This document shows positions 16,179 to 23,091 of a stretch of DNA of 23,891 bases, in pieces (positions within the stretch are counted from its first letter, which is position 1; each line of letters opens with the position of its first letter). This DNA comes from CBDCME01 sp965218865 (GTDB lineage Bacteria; Pseudomonadota; Alphaproteobacteria; JAAXGF01), in contig CBDCME010000007.1 in the NCBI GenBank assembly GCA_965218865.1, forward strand, positions 1-23,891. The letters are read 5' to 3'. A model generated the notes under the pieces. That model saw nothing but the letters and a program-made list of their open reading frames with translations, did not search any database and had not been told where the DNA came from. A program made the position numbers and the translations under genes.

Positions 16179-16775
16179 GCCGCCTGGACTAGAATCGAAG
16201 TTTGATGAAAGGGAAAGTGAGGCTTCCTCCACGGTGAGGCCTTGATCATTAGGTAGATTCGCGCAGTCCAATTCGGCGTCGATGGTCAACAATTCGCCAT
16301 TCTGTGGTGAAACCGCAAAGCTCGTTTCTAGGCCAAATTCCCTCTCGCGAAAACGATTCTCGCCTTTACGGCTTACGGTTTCAGCCACGCTAGCCTTTCC
16401 GGAAATCTCCCAATTCTTCGATCCCTTCGAATATCCCACCAGCAGCTTTCGGGTCACTTCATTGTCCCAATCGCCCCTACGATTTCGCGCGTCAACTACG
16501 GAATTCGGGAGTTCAAGCCGCGTTTTCGTGTCCTCTCTAAGCCAATTCAGTTTGAGCTTGACCTCGCGGGTGAGATCGTTTGGCGCATCATGATATTGAT
16601 CACCCAAATCATGGGCTGTGAGATGCTTTCGTTTCACCTCAATGGCCGATTTTTTCGGCACGATCGCATTGTCGCTTTTGATCTGGATGGTTAAACGCCC
16701 GCGCCAATCGTTCCACTTGCGCGTCATATCACGTGAATCATGATCGGTATTGTCGAAGGTCACCCGCTCCCTTAT
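16068..16775 (-). CDS. hypothetical protein, 5' end probably cut by IS630
   Basis: The open frame reads leftward and continues without a stop to the IS630 left end; the first methionine outside the element is at 16727. Its sequence alternates polar and hydrophobic residues (GRLTIQIKSDNAIVP, REVKLKLNWLRED, TRKLLVGYSKGSKNWEIS), suggesting a beta-rich protein. I recognise no family. Composition is lower in GC than the core genes. The N-terminus is either at 16727 or lost to the IS insertion. The last part overlaps the plus-strand hypothetical gene; the C-terminal ~40 residues look less natural than the rest. Confidence 0.45.
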   Translation of the reverse strand: MRERVTFDNTDHDSRDMTRKWNDWRGRLTIQIKSDNAIVPKKSAIEVKRKHLTAHDLGDQYHDAPNDLTREVKLKLNWLREDTKTRLELPNSVVDARNRRGDWDNEVTRKLLVGYSKGSKNWEISGKASVAETVSRKGENRFREREFGLETSFAVSPQNGELLTIDAELDCANLPNDQGLTVEEASLSLSSNFDSSPGGSRAKGCAAPLGRLFHNGAEFLQTFLVPSELMACLCN

Positions 16776-16864
16776 ACCAACCGCCCTAGAGTTTGACTCG
16801 CGCAAAGGTTTACACGCTAGGTTTTGTGTGATTCAAGGTTGTTGGCAACAAGGGAGTGTGTTCA

Positions 16865-17431
16865 ATGCCAACGATTCCTTTGCGAAACGACTTTGATGCT
16901 GAAAGAGTCCGTGTTCTTGCGGCACGGAGCGATGATGGGAACCAGGCGCGACGGCTTTTGTCGATGGCGGCCATCTACGATGGGATGGATCGAGCGTGCG
17001 CGGCGGGTATTGGCGGCATGGATCGGCAGACGTTGCGGGACTGGGTTCACCGGTTCAACGCGGGAGGTCCGGCCGGTCTGATCGACCGCAAGCCGAACGG
17101 GGCGTTGCGTCGGTTGACGCCGTCGCAAATGGCGGCGCTTTCGCGGGCTATCGAGGCCGGTCCCGATCCCGAACGGGATGGGGTCGTGCGCTGGCGCTGC
17201 ATCGATCTCAAGCAACTGATCCGAACGCGCTTCGGCGTGGACTATCACGAGCGGAGCGTCGGCAAGCTGCTGGCCGCGCTCGGGTTCTCGCATATTTCCG
17301 CGCGCCCGCGCCACGTCGGCCAGGATGCGCGGGCACAGGAGGAATTTAAAAAAAAGTTTTCCCGAACACTTGGCGAAAATCGTAGCGGCACAGCCACCGG
17401 ACACGCCCATAGAGGTTTGGTTTCAAGATGA
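16865..17431 (+). CDS. IS630-family transposase, upstream frame (DNA-binding part)
   Basis: The upstream frame encodes the helix-turn-helix part (MPTIPLRNDFDAERVRVLAA; TLRDWVHRFNAGGPAGLIDR) and the linker through FGVDYHERSVGKLLAALGFS. It reads past a run of eight A (17348-17355), where the family alignment would move to the other frame, and then ends in unrelated residues at 17431. The ATG at 16865 has AGGGAG about 8 bases upstream. With the downstream frame it makes a complete DDE transposase if one nucleotide is skipped or an A is lost. Confidence 0.85.
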   Translation: MPTIPLRNDFDAERVRVLAARSDDGNQARRLLSMAAIYDGMDRACAAGIGGMDRQTLRDWVHRFNAGGPAGLIDRKPNGALRRLTPSQMAALSRAIEAGPDPERDGVVRWRCIDLKQLIRTRFGVDYHERSVGKLLAALGFSHISARPRHVGQDARAQEEFKKKFSRTLGENRSGTATGHAHRGLVSR

Positions 17432-17930
17432 AATGCGCGTCGGCCAGAAGAACAGCCTGGTGCGCCAGTGGGCCCCAAAGGGATCGTGCCCGCGCCAGGT
17501 CAAGGACCTACGGACCTCTTCGGCGTATCTCTTCGGCGCCATCTGCCCCGAGCGCGGTGAGGGCGCGGCGCTGGTCATGCCGCGCGCCAATACTGAAGCC
17601 ACGGACCTGCATCTCGAGGAAATCAGCCGGGCCGTTGCCCCAAACGCCCATGCCGTCGTGCTGCTCGACCAAGCCGCATGGCACACCACTGCCAAACTCG
17701 GCATCCCGGAGAACATCTCCCTCGTGCCTTTGCCACCCAAGTCCCCGGAGCTCAATCCCGCCGAAAATGTCTGGCAATACCTCCGCCAGAACTGGCTCTC
17801 CAATCGTGTCTTCGACTCCTATGAAGCCATCGTCGAGGCTTCTTGCCAAGCCTGGAACAACCTGACCGACAAACCTTGGAAGATCATGTCCATCGGCCTC
17901 AGAGCGTGGGCTCGCACAAGTCAATGTTAA
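17346..17930 (+). CDS. IS630-family transposase, downstream frame (DDE catalytic part)
   Basis: This frame continues the transposase after the A8 run: PEHLAKIVAAQ, then VWFQDEMRVGQ with the first catalytic Asp, HAVVLLDQAAWH with the second, and LNPAENVWQYLRQNWLSNR with the Glu. It has no good start codon of its own at the expected place. Expression therefore needs slippage on the A run or ribosomal frameshifting, both reported for IS elements with two-frame transposases. Alternatively the extra A is a mutation or a homopolymer read error. Confidence 0.83.
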   Translation, partial: LKKSFPEHLAKIVAAQPPDTPIEVWFQDEMRVGQKNSLVRQWAPKGSCPRQVKDLRTSSAYLFGAICPERGEGAALVMPRANTEATDLHLEEISRAVAPNAHAVVLLDQAAWHTTAKLGIPENISLVPLPPKSPELNPAENVWQYLRQNWLSNRVFDSYEAIVEASCQAWNNLTDKPWKIMSIGLRAWARTSQC

Positions 17931-17942
17931 GGGCGGTTGGTA

Positions 17943-19514
17943 TTAGTCGCCCGTGAAGAACGTGTAAGCGGCTGATGTTGGTAGCTCTTTCGGTTTGGCG
18001 AAGTAATCGGATTTGCAAGAAAACGGGTTTTGGGCCTGAAAAGCTTGTGATTTGAAATAATTGATTTTGGGGATTCCCTTCCGTTGCGGAACGTGATTCT
18101 CTGCTCCCGTCGATTGGGATTGGAGAACTGTGATGAAGCCATCGCGCAAGGTGTCATCGGGAATAGAGGACCTGTTCCGCTCGCGGTTCGAAAACATCAT
18201 CAACCTGCGCCACGAGTTGGTGGTGTTGGGGGGCCGGATCGCGTGGACTTTCTTCGACGAGACCTATGAAGCCTTGTATTCGGAGGAGGGTCGGCCGGGG
18301 GTCCCGACGCGGTTGATGGTTGGGCTGCACATCCTCAAGCATATGTTCGATCTCTCGGATGAGGAGGTCTGCGAGCGCTGGGTCTACGACCCATACTTCC
18401 AGTGCTTCTGCGGCGAAGAGTACTTTCAGCATGAGCTGCCCATGGAGCGCTCGTCGATGACCCGGTGGCGGGACCGGATCGGGCCGGAAGGTTTGGAGAA
18501 GGTATTCCAGGAGAGCCTGGCCGTGGCCCACCGGGTGGGGGCGCTGCGGGAGAAGGACCTCGAGCGGGTGACGGTGGACACCACCGTACAAGAGAAGGCG
18601 ATTGCCTTTCCGACCGACGCCAAACTGATGCAACGAGCCCGCGAGCGGCTGGTGCGACTGGCACGGGAGCACGGCATTGCCCTGCGTCAGTCCTATACCC
18701 GCCTGGGCAAGAGGGCGTTGATCATGCAAGGCCGCTACCGCCATGCCAAACAGCACAAGCGGGCCAACAAGGCCCTGCGCAAGCTCAAGACCTATCTCGG
18801 GCGCACCGTCCGCGACATCCGCCGCAAGACGGCCCAGGAGGAGAGCCTACGGGATACCTTCCGCCGCCCCTTGTGGCTGGCCGAGCGGGTGTCGACCCAG
18901 AAGCGGCGCGACCCCTTGCCCAAGGTCTATTCGCTCCACGCGCCCGAGGTCGAATGCATCGGCAAAGGGAAGGCGCACAAGCCGTACGAGTTCGGCTGCA
19001 AGGTCTCCGTGGCGGCGACCAATTCCCGCCCCCCCGGCGGCCAGTTCGTCGCCCACGTCAAGGCCTTCCACGGCAATCCCTATGATGGCCACACCTTGAG
19101 GCAGGTGATCGAAGAGATGGAACGCTGGACGGGGATATCGGCCGAGCGCATCTATGTCGACAAGGGATACCAGGGCCACTATTACCCCAACAAACACCGC
19201 GTCTTTAGATCAGGCCAGAAACGCGGCATCACGCCGACGATCAAGAAGGAGCTCAGGCGGCGCTCCGCCGTCGAGGCCGTGATCGGACATCTCAAGAGCG
19301 ATGGCAGGCTGGGGCGCAACTTCCTCAAAGGCCGCGACGGCGACAAGATCAACGCCATCCTCGCCGGCGCCGGCTACAACTACCGCCTTGTCCTCAAATG
19401 GCTGAGGCGTTTGTTTGTCCAAATCCTGGCCGCGCTCCTCAGCGACATCTCGCACCCCACCGCAAACCCAATCGCCGCTTCAGCTTGAAATCAGGGTTCT
19501 TCACGGACGACTAA
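17943..19514 (+). mobile_element. IS5-family insertion sequence
   Basis: Inverted repeats are TTAGTCGCCCGTGAAGAAC at 17943 and its near-perfect complement ending at 19514 (one mismatch). The length is about 1.57 kb. The left end abuts the IS630 flanking TA with no spacer. No matching target duplication is seen (GGTA to the left, TGAC to the right). About 190 bases of the left end precede the transposase start. Confidence 0.83.
18133..19488 (+). CDS. IS5-family transposase
   Basis: The protein has about 451 residues and appears intact. It carries the IS5-type N-terminal domain (RPGVPTRLMVGLHILKHMF; SDEEVCERWVYDPYFQCFCG; SSMTRWRDRIG), then the DDE core: VTVDTTVQEKAIAFPTD (first Asp), YVDKGYQGHYY (second Asp) and RRRSAVEAVIGHLKSDGRLG (Glu). 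The ATG at 18133 has GGAG 7 bases upstream; a GTG at 18130 is also in frame. It is the most complete-looking of the four transposases here apart from IS110. Confidence 0.92.
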   Translation: MKPSRKVSSGIEDLFRSRFENIINLRHELVVLGGRIAWTFFDETYEALYSEEGRPGVPTRLMVGLHILKHMFDLSDEEVCERWVYDPYFQCFCGEEYFQHELPMERSSMTRWRDRIGPEGLEKVFQESLAVAHRVGALREKDLERVTVDTTVQEKAIAFPTDAKLMQRARERLVRLAREHGIALRQSYTRLGKRALIMQGRYRHAKQHKRANKALRKLKTYLGRTVRDIRRKTAQEESLRDTFRRPLWLAERVSTQKRRDPLPKVYSLHAPEVECIGKGKAHKPYEFGCKVSVAATNSRPPGGQFVAHVKAFHGNPYDGHTLRQVIEEMERWTGISAERIYVDKGYQGHYYPNKHRVFRSGQKRGITPTIKKELRRRSAVEAVIGHLKSDGRLGRNFLKGRDGDKINAILAGAGYNYRLVLKWLRRLFVQILAALLSDISHPTANPIAASA

Positions 19515-19574
19515 TGACACACTGTACGACGCGGGGCCGGCCCTCTCCCCCTCCCGGCCACCCCTATCAGCATA

Positions 19575-19627
19575 CTCTCGTGGGTGGGCGAGAGGGACAG
19601 ACGCAAAAAATGCGCGACCGCGCATTT
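19575..19627. other. two hairpins in the K+ channel leader
   Basis: CTCTCG/CGAGAG at 19575-19594 encloses an eight-base loop. AAATGCGC/GCGCATTT at 19608-19627 forms a second stem, preceded by As and followed by Ts only briefly. The second hairpin ends 18 bases before the channel start, so it could affect expression or be a residual terminator of a lost upstream gene. Its core resembles the palindrome at 13643-13658. Confidence 0.4.
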
Positions 19628-19645
19628 CCGAATTAGGTGTTTTGA

Positions 19646-20707
19646 ATGAACATTGCTCTGTCTAGATTCGCGAAACTCATCTATGCCAGGATCGCCGGGC
19701 TGGGTTGGGATGCGGTATTCTTCCTCGTATCCTGCCATGTCGTCGTATCTTGGGCTCTTCTCGCTCTTTCAGGCGAGGAGAAAATAGCCCACGGCGGCGT
19801 ATTTTGGTACTTTTACGTCACCACCGCCACGACCGTGGGTTATGGCGACTACTCACCGGCCACTTGGGCCGGACGAATGGCCACAATCGTTTGGATCATG
19901 CCCGGTGGCATCGCGCTGTTTACGGCGGTCATCGCGAAAGCGGTGCAACACGTATCCGACCGATGGAGAAAAAGCGTGCGCGGAAAATCGAGTTACGAGC
20001 ATTTGGTGGATCACATCGTCATTCTCGGCTGGCATGGCTCTCGAACCGAGCGGATGGTCGCGCAGCTCCGCGGCGATAGCGGCCACGAGGAACGGGAAAT
20101 CGTTTTGTGCACGGTTCAGTCCATCGAGAATCCGATGCCTGATCACGTGCGTTTCGTCCGTGGCGCCGAGCTCAACACGCCCGACGTGCTGACCCGCGCC
20201 GGCGTGGTCAACGCCCGGTACATCATTGCCCTCGGCCACGACGACAGCGAAACCCTCGCCGCCGCCTTGGGAGCCGCCGCGATCAACCACCACGCTCATA
20301 TCGTCGCCTATTTCGACCACGAGAGTTTTGCGGAACTCCTTAAGGCACATTGTCCCCACGCGGAGTGCAACGTCTCGCTTTCCATCGAGCTCATGGTGCG
20401 CTCCGCCCAGGACCCCGGTTCGAGCCGGGTCCAGCGCCAGTTACTGTCGACCCTGGAGGGGCCAACTCAATTTAGTCTCACGGTGCCCCAGGACTCCGTG
20501 GCGGTGAGTTACGGCGCCCTGTTCGCGACGTTGAAGAATAATCACGACGCGACCTTGATCGGCGTCGCCGAAAGCGCCCTGGGCCATGACCTCATCCTGA
20601 ACGCGCCGTCCGCTCACCGGGTCGAACCCGGAACCATTATCTATTTCCTGGCGGCGCGTCGGATCGAGCCAGGCGAGATCGATTGGCTGGCGCTCGAGGC
20701 AGGTTAG
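19646..20707 (+). CDS. K+ channel, two-helix type with cytosolic RCK (TrkA-N) domain
   Basis: The protein has 353 residues. TM1 is about 20-42, the pore loop with selectivity filter TVGYGD is at 63-68, and TM2 is about 79-101 with a Gly-Gly hinge. From about residue 122 an RCK domain follows (DHIVILGWHGSRTERMVAQL; NTPDVLTRAGVVNARYIIALG; HIVAYFDHESFAELL) and then a C-terminal RCK-like half. The nucleotide-binding loop is GWHGSR and not the usual GxGxxG, so its ligand may differ. The layout matches MthK-like channels. It is followed after 34 bases by DUF2491, DUF350 and DUF1190 genes on the same strand, probably one operon. Confidence 0.9.
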   Translation: MNIALSRFAKLIYARIAGLGWDAVFFLVSCHVVVSWALLALSGEEKIAHGGVFWYFYVTTATTVGYGDYSPATWAGRMATIVWIMPGGIALFTAVIAKAVQHVSDRWRKSVRGKSSYEHLVDHIVILGWHGSRTERMVAQLRGDSGHEEREIVLCTVQSIENPMPDHVRFVRGAELNTPDVLTRAGVVNARYIIALGHDDSETLAAALGAAAINHHAHIVAYFDHESFAELLKAHCPHAECNVSLSIELMVRSAQDPGSSRVQRQLLSTLEGPTQFSLTVPQDSVAVSYGALFATLKNNHDATLIGVAESALGHDLILNAPSAHRVEPGTIIYFLAARRIEPGEIDWLALEAG

Positions 20708-20741
20708 GCCACAAAACGACGCCAAACCCAGGAGGGTCGAC

Positions 20742-21434
20742 ATGATCGGCGGCAGTATGAAGGCGCTCTTCAAGAGCGGTGTACGCGATTTCAAGAACAA
20801 ATTCTCCAAACGCGGCGTGGACGATGAATTGCCGAAGCCGCTGGGCTTGCGCATTGGCGCCGCGGTCGATATCGATACCTTGCCGTTGCGCATGCACGCC
20901 GACGACCTGCACGTCGCGCTCCCGGAGGAAACGATTCTGATCGTCGCGCAGGGTTTCGTCGATCTTGGCGACGACTCGTACGTGCACCGCTATTACAGCG
21001 AGGACGACATAATGATCCAGATCCTCACGGTCAACGGCGTCGAGGACCAGCATGTCGAGGAAATCACGCTCTATGTGCCCCATGAAAGTATTTATCCGGG
21101 GAGCGAGGGGGAATGGGCCCAATGGACCGCGAAGGGTGGCAAGATTGGCGCCCCCAGCTACCGCTTCGATGACGGCACAGAGTATCAACGAATTTGGTTC
21201 GACTCGACGCCGGGCCACGCCGATCCGGTCGTCTTCACCGAGGAAGTCTTTGAGGACGCCGAATCGGAGAAAACGTCCGACGTCGTCCAGCAGGTCATGT
21301 TGTTTGGCCGCAACCTCGAGGACGGAAAAAAAAACGAATACCTATTGGTCACGGTCGAGGCGTATGATGGGGAAAAGACGGTGGAACTCATGGTCGGCGT
21401 CGACCTCGACCTCCCCACGGTCAAGATCATTTGA
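20742..21434 (+). CDS. yjfK: DUF2491 family protein (YjfK-like)
   Basis: This 230-residue soluble protein, with no signal peptide or membrane helix, is close in length to E. coli YjfK (about 219). The N-terminal part is basic (KALFKSGVRDFKNKFSKRG); the rest is acidic and beta-rich, with ILIVAQGFVDLGDDSYVHRY and the tail MVGVDLDLPTVKII. The function is unknown. Its family is associated with PspA-like envelope-stress proteins, DUF350 membrane proteins and an ATP-grasp enzyme. The ATG at 20742 is preceded by AGGAGG at a good distance. Confidence 0.78.
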   Translation: MIGGSMKALFKSGVRDFKNKFSKRGVDDELPKPLGLRIGAAVDIDTLPLRMHADDLHVALPEETILIVAQGFVDLGDDSYVHRYYSEDDIMIQILTVNGVEDQHVEEITLYVPHESIYPGSEGEWAQWTAKGGKIGAPSYRFDDGTEYQRIWFDSTPGHADPVVFTEEVFEDAESEKTSDVVQQVMLFGRNLEDGKKNEYLLVTVEAYDGEKTVELMVGVDLDLPTVKII

Positions 21435-21475
21435 GGAAACATCGGGCCGCGCGAGCGTCCGCGAAGGAGTTTTGA

Positions 21476-21883
21476 ATGGAATTCAACGGATATGGGACGG
21501 ATTTGGCGGCATTCCTGAGTTACTTCGTCGTCTCCCTCGTCCTGATGATCGGGTTCATCGCGGTTTATACCGCCGTCACCCCACATAAAGAGATCAAGCT
21601 GATCAAGGAGAATTCGATCGCCGCCGCGGTCGCCTTTTCGGGCAGCGCGATGGGATTCGCCTTGCCGCTGGCGAACGTCATGATCCATTCGGGCGCGATC
21701 CTCGAAATGATCATCTGGGGCGTGGTCGCGCTGATCGTCCAGATCATCGTCTATTTCCTCGTCCGGCTGCCGATGCCGCGGGTATCCGAGCGGATCGAGA
21801 ACAACGAGATCGCCGCCGGCATTTGGCTCGGCGCCGCGTCGCTCACCGCCGGCATCCTCAATGCCGCCAGCATGACTCCGTGA
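21476..21883 (+). CDS. yjfL: DUF350 membrane protein (YjfL-like)
   Basis: This small integral membrane protein of 135 residues has four probable helices in two similar halves (FLSYFVVSLVLMIGFIAVY; AVAFSGSAMGFALPLANVM; MIIWGVVALIVQIIVYFLV; AAGIWLGAASLTAGILNAA), the two-fold DUF350 pattern. The polar stretch KENSIAAAV in the first half is mirrored by NNEIAAGI in the second. The biochemical role is unknown; families with this neighbourhood are linked to membrane stress. GAAGGAG lies just upstream of the ATG at 21476. The next gene begins 16 bases after the stop. Confidence 0.82.
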   Translation: MEFNGYGTDLAAFLSYFVVSLVLMIGFIAVYTAVTPHKEIKLIKENSIAAAVAFSGSAMGFALPLANVMIHSGAILEMIIWGVVALIVQIIVYFLVRLPMPRVSERIENNEIAAGIWLGAASLTAGILNAASMTP

Positions 21884-21899
21884 GGAGGGAGCCCGTCCG

Positions 21900-22417
21900 A
21901 TGAAAGGAAGTTTCAAAATGACCCTGCTCGGGGCCAGCGCGCTGACCTTGAGCGCCTGCGGCGAACCAACGGAAGAAGTCCTCACCTACAAATCGGTGGA
22001 AGGGTGCATCGAGGCCGGGGTTCAAGACGAATCGACCTGCCGCGCCGAGTTCGAAAAGGCCCAGGCGCTGCACGAGAACGTCGCCCCGCGATACCAGTCG
22101 TCGACGGGGTGCTATTCCGACTTCGGGTACGACCGCTGTTCCCAGCATCGAACCTCGACCGGTTCGTATTGGCTTCCGTTCATGGTCGGGTACATGTTGG
22201 CGCCCCGCGGCACCAGGGCGGATATCTTTTCACAGCCGCTCTACCGCCCCAGCGCCGACCCGGGCGTTTCTACACCAGCGGCGGCGCCGGGGTCGCCTCC
22301 GTCTCCCGCGACGGCCGGGCCCAGATTTCCAAGTCCCAGGTCAGCAAGCCCCGAGCCCGCACTCGCACCGTCGCCCGAGGCGGTTTCGGCGGCCGCTCAC
22401 TGAGCGCGGCAAGCTAG
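21900..22417 (+). pseudogene. yjfM: DUF1190 lipoprotein (YjfM-like), C-terminus frameshifted
   Basis: The N-terminus is a lipoprotein signal: MKGSFKMTLLGASALTLSAC with lipobox Leu-Ser-Ala-Cys and acylated Cys20. DUF1190 features follow: TYKSVEGCIEAGVQDESTC, CYSDFGYDRC and YWLPFMVGYM. At about 22256-22266 the family-like sequence leaves this frame. The expected ending, RFYTSGGAGVASVSRDG and later RTTVARGGFGG-like RTRTVARGGFGG, is in the next frame and stops at 22417; the original frame ends in low-complexity Pro/Ala/Ser at 22403. One missing base in the CCCGGG area explains it. GAGGAGGGA lies upstream of the start. No ATP-grasp (YjfC) or polyamine gene follows, unlike many related operons. Confidence 0.75.
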
Positions 22418-22497
22418 GCCAACCTCAAGATCGACCGAGCCGAAAATTCGGCATTGTCGGACTCAATGAGCGTGAGCTCCGGAATAGTTCATGACTC

Positions 22498-22569
22498 TCA
22501 CGCGGCGAGTTGCCGCCATTCAGCGAGCGCATCAGCGCGGTTCTGCTTGAAGATTTCGCGATGGTTAAG
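22498..22569 (-). pseudogene. possible transposase C-terminal scrap
   Basis: The minus strand reads LNHREIFKQNRADALAEWR and then QLAA before a stop, which looks like the end of a transposase, followed by IS-end-like sequence containing GGACCCCATCCTTTGGACAG on the plus strand near 22577. The match is short and I cannot name the family. Confidence 0.3.
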
Positions 22570-22731
22570 GTGAGGTGGACCCCATCCTTTGGACAGGGTC
22601 GCGGCCGTTTTAAGTTAGACTCCCGCTGATGTGTGCTCCGTGCTCTGCGCGTGGGGAGTGGCCGTCGATGCCGTCATTCCAATCCCACGCATCGAAAAAG
22701 GTTGCAGCTGTTGTTGCGGCTGTGGGGTTGT

Positions 22732-22753
22732 GGGTAACACGGAAGTGTTATCC
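22732..22753. other. 9-bp hairpin with GNRA-type loop
   Basis: GGGTAACAC (22732-22740) pairs with GTGTTATCC (22745-22753) across a GGAA tetraloop, with one G-T wobble. It lies next to the group II RT scrap and might be intron RNA, or simply an IS end. Neither is proven. Confidence 0.35.
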
Positions 22754-22797
22754 ATCGAATCCACGGCCCTGCCGCCGAAAATTTCGCCCGGGGTGGT

Positions 22798-22902
22798 CCC
22801 CCGCCGGTCATCATTCTTGCAGTAGACGATCTTCGTCGTCCGGGGATGAAGCTCCAGCCCGCAGTCGGCAACCAAGGCCGCCAGCAACACGGAGGCCCAC
22901 CC
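22798..22902 (-). pseudogene. group II intron reverse transcriptase fragment (after the YADD region)
   Basis: The minus strand reads VADCGLELHPRTTKIVYCK followed by NDDRRG. This closely follows the group II RT/maturase block that comes shortly after the YADD active site (typically CGLELHPEKTKIVYCKD). Only about 35 codons are recognisable; sequence on both sides is unrelated. It is a relic. It lies in the opposite orientation to the intron fragment near 14,000 and covers a different part of the protein. Confidence 0.65.
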
Positions 22903-23091
22903 GGACGAACAAGATGGATGTACCGCGCGCGCGCGTGTTGATGTAGGTTGACGCAAGATCTCGGTTCGAGCGGACGAACCGTTGGCGGGGGGCAATTTTC
23001 GGGAAATTACGCCAGTGTGGTGGACCCGTGTGGTGGAAAGGCGATCGAGGCGCCGGACGCGGCGAGTAGATTCGTCGGCGTGGGGAAGACA

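Larger units (their letters stand above)
16777..17940 (+). mobile_element. IS630-family insertion sequence
   Basis: Terminal inverted repeats begin CCAACCGCCCT (left, 16777) and end AGGGCGGTTGG (right, 17940), with TTGAC further inside each end. TA dinucleotides flank both ends (16775-16776 and 17941-17942), the target duplication expected for IS630/Tc1-type elements. The length is about 1.16 kb. The transposase is in two frames. The element's right flank is immediately the IS5 end. Confidence 0.82.
22418..23091. other. gene-poor region with mobile-element debris
   Basis: This 674-bp stretch has no intact gene that I can support. It holds a GCCGAAAATTCGGC palindrome (22439-22452), an IS-like coding scrap on the minus strand (22498-22569), a hairpin with a GGAA loop (22732-22753) and a group II RT scrap on the minus strand (22798-22902). 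The last ~180 bases before 23092 show nothing recognisable. Confidence 0.6.

Noticed and set aside
16282..16593. Plus-strand Ser-rich frame of 103 codons
   Set aside because: Antisense to the more natural beta-rich minus-strand frame; no start signal.
22629..22946. Plus-strand frames between yjfM and 23092
   Set aside because: No domain; the region is explained better by a minus-strand RT scrap and IS debris.
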